Origin: Acidaminococcaceae bacterium
GTDB taxonomy: Bacteria > Bacillota > Negativicutes > Acidaminococcales > Acidaminococcaceae
DNA: 9,819 nt
Direction of reading: 5' to 3'
Assembly (NCBI GenBank): GCA_017443165.1
Contig: JAFSOW010000031.1
Location: 1-9,819 of the forward strand
Shown here: positions 6,620 to 9,819 of the stretch, piece by piece
Position numbering within the stretch: position 1 is the first letter of the stretch
Layout: each line of letters starts with the position of its first letter
Notes under the pieces: model-generated
Databases searched by the model: none
Seen by the model: only the letters and a program-made list of their open reading frames with translations
What the model was told of the DNA's origin: nothing
Position numbers and translations under genes: made by a program

Positions 6620-6684
6620 AAAGCGCCATGGGCTTGGCTGCAATACGATTAATATTGTTACTCATAGCAGATGGCGCTTTTTGT
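6620..6684 (+). terminator. Terminator-like hairpin after the phosphoesterase operon
   Basis: A perfect 10-bp inverted repeat, AAAGCGCCAT (6620-6629) and ATGGCGCTTT (6671-6680), followed by TTGT so that five T's run on from the stem. The 41-base loop is long for a simple terminator and can fold further: CTG (6638-6640) with CAG (6668-6670), and CAATA (6641-6645) with TATTG (6653-6657). It lies just after the last operon gene, so termination or 3'-end protection of the mRNA is likely. A structured small RNA is an alternative. Confidence 0.6.
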
Positions 6685-6772
6685 ATCTTAAATGAAGATG
6701 CTGCAAATAAAGTTGAAAATTAGTAATTATAAATAAGTGGTAGCCGATTGAAAAAGTTGCGAAAATAATTAT

Positions 6773-6805
6773 GGCCCGTGGGATAAAACCTGCGGGTCTT
6801 TTTTT
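6773..6805 (+). terminator. Rho-independent terminator
   Basis: GGCCCGTGGG (6773-6782) pairs with CCTGCGGGTC (6789-6798) over 10 positions, three of them G-U, around a 6-base loop, followed by seven T's. It is a strong + strand terminator. It may back up the hairpin at 6620 or be the end of an older gene that has been lost; the 88 bases between the two hairpins (6685-6772) hold no gene I can support. Confidence 0.75.
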
Positions 6806-6809
6806 AGTT

Positions 6810-6826
6810 TATAGCTATAAGCTATA
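6810..6826. repeat. Perfect 7-bp palindrome next to the recombinase remnant
   Basis: TATAGCT and AGCTATA flank a 3-base centre (ATA). It straddles the point where the recombinase-like reading frame ends on the left, 6 bases before the IS66 target duplication. It could be a protein-binding site or simply an AT-rich accident. Confidence 0.4.
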
Positions 6827-6840
6827 CAGATGGTTATGGA
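6821..6840 (+). pseudogene. Left fragment of the serine-recombinase remnant
   Basis: Codons 6821-6838 read AIQMVM and continue, across the IS66 insertion and its 8-bp duplication, into ERTQAGKE on the right side (9490 onward). An in-frame TAA at 6818 and the terminator just upstream show that the N-terminal catalytic domain is not encoded here. See the right fragment for the family argument. Confidence 0.5.
6833..6840. repeat. IS66 target-site duplication, left copy
   Basis: GTTATGGA directly abuts the left end of the element and is repeated exactly at 9484-9491. An 8-bp duplication is the usual IS66-family length. Confidence 0.95.
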
Positions 6841-6865
6841 GTAAGCGCCCAATAACATACTGCCT
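6841..6865. repeat. IS66 terminal inverted repeat, tnpC end
   Basis: Begins GTAAGCGCCCAATAACATAC. It matches the reverse complement of 9459-9483 at 23 of 25 positions; the mismatches are at positions 11 and 16. Confidence 0.93.
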
Positions 6866-6873
6866 TGACGCAT

Positions 6874-6899
6874 AAAAAAAGACCGGCGGTCAGCCGGTC
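6874..6899 (-). terminator. Rho-independent terminator of the IS66 operon
   Basis: On the - strand a perfect 7-bp stem GACCGGC/GCCGGTC (6893-6899 with 6881-6887) with a 5-base loop is followed by seven T's (6880-6874). It lies 14 bases past the tnpC stop and inside the element, so it travels with the IS. Confidence 0.85.
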
Positions 6900-6913
6900 G
6901 GTAATTCGTATCT

Positions 6914-8515
6914 TCAGTTTCGAGTTTTGTCAGCACAATACAATTTAGCTTTATCGCTCCAGGGAAGCAGTTTTTCTAACAGCCCCGGATGGTTATGCCA
7001 GTCCATGCCCGGCATTAAGGTCAGGATATAGTTGAAATATTTATAGACATCCAACCCATTAGCTTTCGCACTTTCCACAAGACTATAAATGGCAGCGCTG
7101 GCTTTGGCTCCTTTCGGCGTATCTGCAAACAGCCAGTTGCGGCGACCTACTGTAAATGGACGGATTGAATTTTCAACATGGTTATTAGAGATTTCGCAAC
7201 GTCCATCCAGCAAATAGGTTTCCAGATACGGCTTTTGGTTTATCGCATAGGTTACCGCTTCACCCAGTTTGGATTTCGGCAATACGTGCAGTGAATCAAG
7301 CCATGCCCAAAAAGCCTCTAAAACTGGTTCTTCCAGTTCAAGACGCTTCGCATACCGTTCTTCCGCAGTTTTGTCTGCCAGTTTGGCTTCTATATCAAAT
7401 ATTTTGTTGCAGTATTGTATGCCAATCTCCGCGGTGGTGGAAGTATCTTCCGGGCGTTTTACCTGAAGAGCTTCCACAAACTTCCGGCGAAGGTGTGCCC
7501 AGCACCCGCAGTGGGTTGCATTCACTACCTTATGGTAGCCTGCATATCCGTCCGTCTGCAGGTAGCCGCTGAAGTCACCCAGAAACTTTCTGGCGCAGTC
7601 ACCGGAGCGGGAGGGCTGGTAGTCGTAAACGACTGCCGGTTTTATATCCCGGCCTGCTGTAGCATACACCCACATGTAGGATTTGTTCTCCGGTTTTCGC
7701 CCAGGTTCTTTTAATACCTGGACAACGGTTTCGTCCACATGCAGGATGTCCCGCTTCACCAGGTCTTCCCGGATCCGCTCTACCAGCGGTGCAAAGTACT
7801 CTTCGGTACAGCGGATTAGCCAGTTGGCCATGGTCGTCCGACTCAGGTCGATTCCCATGTTATGCCAGATGGTCTCCTGCCGATATAACGGTAAGGCGTC
7901 TCTGTATTTGCCGGCAATTATATCGGCCACGGTGGAAGGGGAAGCCAGCGAATGGTTCAGTACCGGAGCCGGTGCTTTCCGGGCTACGATGTACGGATTG
8001 TCCGTATGTTTGCAGTGGGGACATTCGTAACTGACCTGCACATAGCGGATTATCTTCAGGCTGGCGGGAATGTATTGCAACGTCTCCCGGACCACTTTCT
8101 TTCCTATGGCTTTCAGCTTGGTGCCACACTGTCCACAGTTGGCTTCTTTTTCCGGGATATCCAGTATTACCTCTTCTTCCGGCAACCCGTGAGTTACCAC
8201 TTCCCGTTTGGTTTTTGGCTGTCGTACCTTTACTTTGTTTCGGGATAGTTGGATGGGGTCCTTTTCTTTCTTCTTCGGATCACCTTCCAGTTCAATCTCG
8301 TTGAACAGGTTTAGCTGGCCGTCTTCCTCCAACAGGTTACGGGTGCGCTCGCTCTTGGAACCAAACCGGTTTTTACGCAATAAAAGAACTGCCTCGGTCA
8401 GATTCTTCACCTGTTTTTGCAGGTCTTCAATCATCTGTCGTAAGGCAGCGTTCTCTTTTCTCAGTTGCGCTATTAACAGGTCTTTTTCATCCATCGGTTT
8501 TGGTACTCCGCACAC
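6914..8515 (-). CDS. tnpC: IS66 family transposase TnpC
   Basis: The 533-aa DDE transposase of the element. In order: an N-terminal leucine-zipper-like coiled coil (about 11-47), a basic KNRFGSKSER stretch (48-57), a zinc-finger-like region with CGQC (127-130) and CPHC (165-168), and the catalytic core with D261 in HVDET, D322 in QTDGYAGY and E449 in NNHVENSIRPF. The C-terminal region (about 490-533, from NYILTLMPG on) closes the protein. The length is normal for the family. The first ATG (8515) has no ribosome binding site. The ATG at 8494, which opens MDEKDLLIAQL, follows GGAG at 11 bases and is a good alternative that removes seven residues. It needs TnpA and TnpB for efficient transposition in studied IS66 elements. 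Confidence 0.96.
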   Translation of the reverse strand: MCGVPKPMDEKDLLIAQLRKENAALRQMIEDLQKQVKNLTEAVLLLRKNRFGSKSERTRNLLEEDGQLNLFNEIELEGDPKKKEKDPIQLSRNKVKVRQPKTKREVVTHGLPEEEVILDIPEKEANCGQCGTKLKAIGKKVVRETLQYIPASLKIIRYVQVSYECPHCKHTDNPYIVARKAPAPVLNHSLASPSTVADIIAGKYRDALPLYRQETIWHNMGIDLSRTTMANWLIRCTEEYFAPLVERIREDLVKRDILHVDETVVQVLKEPGRKPENKSYMWVYATAGRDIKPAVVYDYQPSRSGDCARKFLGDFSGYLQTDGYAGYHKVVNATHCGCWAHLRRKFVEALQVKRPEDTSTTAEIGIQYCNKIFDIEAKLADKTAEERYAKRLELEEPVLEAFWAWLDSLHVLPKSKLGEAVTYAINQKPYLETYLLDGRCEISNNHVENSIRPFTVGRRNWLFADTPKGAKASAAIYSLVESAKANGLDVYKYFNYILTLMPGMDWHNHPGLLEKLLPWSDKAKLYCADKTRN

Positions 8516-8533
8516 ACATTTTTTACTATAAAT

Positions 8534-8562
8534 ATTATATCAGAAAAACGTGTGGAAATCCA
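8534..8562 (-). promoter_or_regulatory. Possible internal promoter for tnpC
   Basis: On the - strand a perfect TATAAT (8539-8534) lies in the 101-base gap between tnpB and tnpC, about 20 bases before the first tnpC ATG. The best -35 at 17-base spacing is the weak TGGATT (8562-8557). It might explain how tnpC is expressed despite the gap. The -10 match alone is common in AT-rich DNA. Confidence 0.3.
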
Positions 8563-8616
8563 GTATCCATCGGTGTTTTAGCGCAAGTATAATGTATTCT
8601 TTTTTCGTGCTTTCCG

Positions 8617-8976
8617 TTAGCAAAAATTGCCTGGATTGCTAACCTGTTTTATCGCTTTGGGCTGTTCAACGGAAAGTCCTTCCAGCAACCAGTTAAACTG
8701 TTGCCGGGTCAGCTGTTTTACTTCGCTTTGTTGCCGCGGCCAGTTGAAACTGCCGCCTTCCAGTCGTTTATATAGCAGGACGAACCCGTCCCCTTCCCAG
8801 AGCAGGGCTTTTATCCGGTCTCGTTTTCTCCCACAGAACAGAAACAGATCTCTGGCGAATGGATCCAGTTGGAACTGTTGTTGCACAATCGCTGCAAGCC
8901 CGTCAATGGATTTGCGCATGTCCGTATATCCGCAGGCAATGTAGATGTCCCGTGCCTGCGTAATATCGCCTAACAT
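8617..8976 (-). CDS. tnpB: IS66 family accessory protein TnpB
   Basis: A 119-aa IS66 Orf2-type protein. Hallmarks are GYTDMRKSIDGLAAIV near the N-terminus and the central block LFLFCGRKRDRIKALLWEGDG followed by FVLLYKRLEGG, which are diagnostic for TnpB. It is required together with TnpA for IS66 transposition in studied members; its exact biochemical role is not settled. The ATG at 8976 overlaps the end of tnpA by seven bases, a standard coupling in this family. The frame is open much further upstream (to 9261), but that extension is tnpA read out of frame. Confidence 0.93.
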   Translation of the reverse strand: MLGDITQARDIYIACGYTDMRKSIDGLAAIVQQQFQLDPFARDLFLFCGRKRDRIKALLWEGDGFVLLYKRLEGGSFNWPRQQSEVKQLTRQQFNWLLEGLSVEQPKAIKQVSNPGNFC

Positions 8977-9359
8977 AACTCTTTCAGGGCAAGCAATGTG
9001 GCCCGTATGGTTCGGGGATTGGTTCCATCCGGAATTGTAATGTCTGCTCCTTTTAGCTGGATACGGATGGCGACTTCCGAAGAAATCGCTTTTGATTCCG
9101 TTAACGGATTCGATACAGTATTCGGAGCTGTTTCCGCACCAATTTGCACAAAGGGAACTGGCGCAATAGCTTGTGAATCCGGTACTGTTTGGCAGGCTTC
9201 CTGCCGAATACGACGAAGCCAGTAAAAATAGGTGGTTCTTTTGAAGCCACGCTGTTGGCACCAGTTGTTAATAGAAAGACCACTGGCCTGGCGTTCCAGA
9301 ATGAGTTGTTTCCACTGTTCTTTCCGGAAATTCATCTTAACGGCAGTTACCTCGTCCAT
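8970..9359 (-). CDS. tnpA: IS66 family accessory protein TnpA (helix-turn-helix)
   Basis: A 129-aa protein whose N-terminal half has the IS66 Orf1 helix-turn-helix: a basic region FRKEQWKQLILERQASG, then LSINNWCQQRGFKRTTYFYWLRRIR. The C-terminal half is low-complexity, then closes with a conserved-looking block (AIRIQLKGADITIPDGTNP). It presumably binds the IS ends. The ATG at 9359 is preceded by GAGGTGA (9374-9368) at an 8-base spacing. The in-frame GTG at 9371 overlaps that ribosome binding site and is not the likely start. It is the first gene of the IS operon, about 100 bases inside the right end. Confidence 0.9.
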   Translation of the reverse strand: MDEVTAVKMNFRKEQWKQLILERQASGLSINNWCQQRGFKRTTYFYWLRRIRQEACQTVPDSQAIAPVPFVQIGAETAPNTVSNPLTESKAISSEVAIRIQLKGADITIPDGTNPRTIRATLLALKELC

Positions 9360-9392
9360 GAGTTTTGTCACCTCGCTTAGTAGAGTTGGTTT

Positions 9393-9423
9393 AAAAAGTC
9401 CAAAAACTACAGTTCAAAAAGTC
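9393..9423. repeat. Short direct repeat upstream of tnpA
   Basis: AAAAAGTC occurs at 9393-9400 and 9416-9423, 23 bases apart, each within a similar flank (TTTAAAAAGTCC and TTCAAAAAGTCT). It lies between the right IS end and tnpA, where a promoter, operator or transposase-binding site is expected. No convincing promoter was found here. Confidence 0.35.
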
Positions 9424-9458
9424 TAAGGTAATTATCTCATGGTTGAATAGAATTTGAT

Positions 9459-9483
9459 AGGCAGTATCTTATCGGGCGCTTAC
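9459..9483. repeat. IS66 terminal inverted repeat, tnpA end
   Basis: Its reverse complement begins GTAAGCGCCCGATAAGATAC and matches 6841-6865 at 23 of 25 positions. Confidence 0.93.
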
Positions 9484-9491
9484 GTTATGGA
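9484..9491. repeat. IS66 target-site duplication, right copy
   Basis: GTTATGGA, identical to 6833-6840, directly abuts the right end of the element. Confidence 0.95.
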
Positions 9492-9597
9492 GCGTACACA
9501 GGCTGGGAAAGAGATTGCTAAAACCCGGAACGGTTACCGGGAAGGCATGCCGCCCGTCTATAAAGACAAGATGGCACTTGGTAATGAAATTGATTGA
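9484..9597 (+). pseudogene. Serine-recombinase (resolvase/invertase) remnant interrupted by IS66
   Basis: The frame through 9487-9597 reads MERTQAGKEIAKTRNGYREG and a little more before a TGA. This matches the end of the long E-helix and the start of the linker to the DNA-binding domain in resolvase/invertase-type serine recombinases, where ERTQxGKxxAK...FREGRPKK is typical. The usual arginine in REGRP is methionine here. The N-terminal catalytic domain is missing, with an in-frame stop at 6818 on the far side of the IS, and the C-terminal helix-turn-helix is lost at the TGA at 9595. The gene was therefore broken before IS66 inserted. It indicates past mobile-element activity at the edge of the phosphoesterase block. 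Confidence 0.65.
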
Positions 9598-9616
9598 TGA
9601 AGATCTTTATTCTTAA

Positions 9617-9623
9617 GGGGAGG
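9617..9623 (+). promoter_or_regulatory. Strong ribosome binding site before a small ORF
   Basis: GGGGAGG, within AAGGGGAGGA (9615-9624), lies 9 bases before the TTG at 9633. It is the main argument that the small ORF is translated. Confidence 0.55.
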
Positions 9624-9632
9624 AATCTTAAC

Positions 9633-9767
9633 TTGGAAAAACTTAAAAACACAGAAAACTTGGCGAACGGAGTTTGCGGCTTCGAGCCTTTTTGCTGTAT
9701 GATAAATAATAATGCTAAGCGAAATGTGGCACAAAATTTTATAGCAATTACAGCGCCAATCTGTTAA
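9633..9767 (+). CDS. Small 44-aa cysteine-containing ORF, function unknown
   Basis: Starts at TTG 9633 and ends at TAA 9765. The peptide has a charged opening (MEKLKNTENLANG), then a Cys/Phe core (VCGFEPFCCM), an Asn-rich turn and a hydrophobic end with a terminal cysteine; the cysteines are at 15, 21, 22 and 44. A leader-then-core layout like this can occur in peptide precursors that are later modified, but nothing in view (no maturase, no transporter) supports that assignment. It could also be a leader peptide controlling the gene that begins 42 bases further on. An in-frame ATG at 9597, overlapping the recombinase stop, would add 12 residues but lacks a ribosome binding site. Moderate to low confidence that it is a real gene. 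Confidence 0.4.
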   Translation: MEKLKNTENLANGVCGFEPFCCMINNNAKRNVAQNFIAITAPIC

Positions 9768-9770
9768 AAT
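9742..9770 (+). promoter_or_regulatory. Possible promoter of the gene starting at 9809
   Basis: TAGCAA (9742-9747) and TAAAAT (9765-9770) are separated by 17 bases. The -10 matches the consensus at five of six positions and the -35 at only three. Transcription would begin near 9777 and give a short leader of about 30 bases before the ATG. Confidence 0.3.
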
Positions 9771-9808
9771 AAAAGTTAAAAGAGACTTAATAAGGGAGGC
9801 GTAAGCAT

Positions 9809-9819
9809 ATGACTGAAAA
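9809..9819 (+). CDS. Start of a + strand gene leaving the window
   Basis: ATG ACT GAA AA is preceded by AAGGGAGG (9792-9799) at a 9-base spacing, a near-ideal ribosome binding site. Only three full codons (MTE) are visible, so the product cannot be named. Confidence 0.6.

Larger units (their letters stand above)
6841..9483 (-). mobile_element. Complete IS66-family insertion sequence (2643 bp)
   Basis: The element is bounded by 25-bp imperfect inverted repeats starting GTAAGCGCCC and by an exact 8-bp direct duplication of the target. It carries the standard tnpA-tnpB-tnpC set on the - strand. tnpA and tnpB overlap, and about 100 bases separate tnpB from tnpC. All three frames are uninterrupted and the duplication is perfect, so the insertion is probably recent and the element may still be active. 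It interrupts a gene that was already decayed, a serine-recombinase remnant, so the insertion probably cost the host nothing. Confidence 0.96.

Noticed and set aside
6685..6772. Possible small RNA or promoter between the two hairpins after the operon
   Set aside because: Several TTGAAA-like boxes are present, but none has a -10 at 16-18 bases. AT-rich sequence alone is not enough.
7683..8248. Several + strand open frames antisense to tnpC
   Set aside because: Antisense shadows of a well-conserved transposase gene, with no motifs or translation signals.
8977..9261. N-terminal extension of the tnpB frame up to 9261
   Set aside because: It is tnpA read out of frame. The true TnpB domain begins at the ATG at 8976, which overlaps the tnpA end as usual in IS66 elements.
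9727..9747. TGGCAC resembling half of a sigma-54 promoter
   Set aside because: No GC element occurs at the required -12 spacing, so the -24/-12 pair is not formed.
1..9819. CRISPR array, tRNA or rRNA genes
   Set aside because: No regularly spaced repeats, cloverleaf-like segments or conserved rRNA stretches were seen on either strand.

Overview
The window looks like an accessory region of a low-GC Gram-positive anaerobe (Bacillota; a Clostridia or Negativicutes species is my inference). The reasons are strong AGGAGG-type ribosome binding sites, moderate AT content, gene families typical of gut Firmicutes and an IS66 element. The genus cannot be read from the sequence. There are no RNA genes and no CRISPR array.

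Region 1 (1-6601, + strand) is one tightly packed, apparently co-transcribed block. It opens with a P-loop ATPase-like protein of the AAA/DUF4143-like class whose key ATPase and nuclease-like residues look substituted. Seven genes follow, six of which encode phosphoesterases from different superfamilies: PPP-type calcineurin-like phosphatase A (1588), an unrecognised 135-aa protein (2348), a DHH/DHHA1 phosphoesterase (2770), PPP-type phosphatase B (3741, paralogue of A), small calcineurin-like phosphoesterase A (4561), a histidine phosphatase with an unusual N-terminal domain (5094), and small calcineurin-like phosphoesterase B (6068, paralogue of small A). Three junctions overlap by 1-4 bases (TGATG or ATGA), which implies translational coupling. 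All recognisable catalytic motifs in the six phosphoesterases are intact. The likely theme is stepwise hydrolysis of a phosphorylated nucleotide, oligonucleotide or signal molecule. The substrate is unknown and I do not recognise the locus as a described system. The promoter and any further upstream genes lie outside the window.

Region 2 (6602-6840) is non-coding. It holds two + strand terminator-like hairpins (6620-6684 and 6773-6805), a short perfect palindrome (6810-6826) and the left edge of a decayed serine-recombinase gene.

Region 3 (6841-9483) is a complete 2643-bp IS66-family insertion sequence on the - strand. It has tnpA, tnpB, tnpC, 25-bp terminal inverted repeats matching at 23 positions, a terminator after tnpC, and an exact 8-bp target duplication (GTTATGGA). 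It sits inside the serine-recombinase remnant, which resumes at 9484 and ends at 9597.

Region 4 (9598-9819) has a 44-codon cysteine-containing small ORF behind a strong ribosome binding site, a possible promoter, and the first codons of a + strand gene that leaves the window. The recombinase debris and the IS element next to the phosphoesterase block suggest it lies in or at the edge of a mobile or formerly mobile region.
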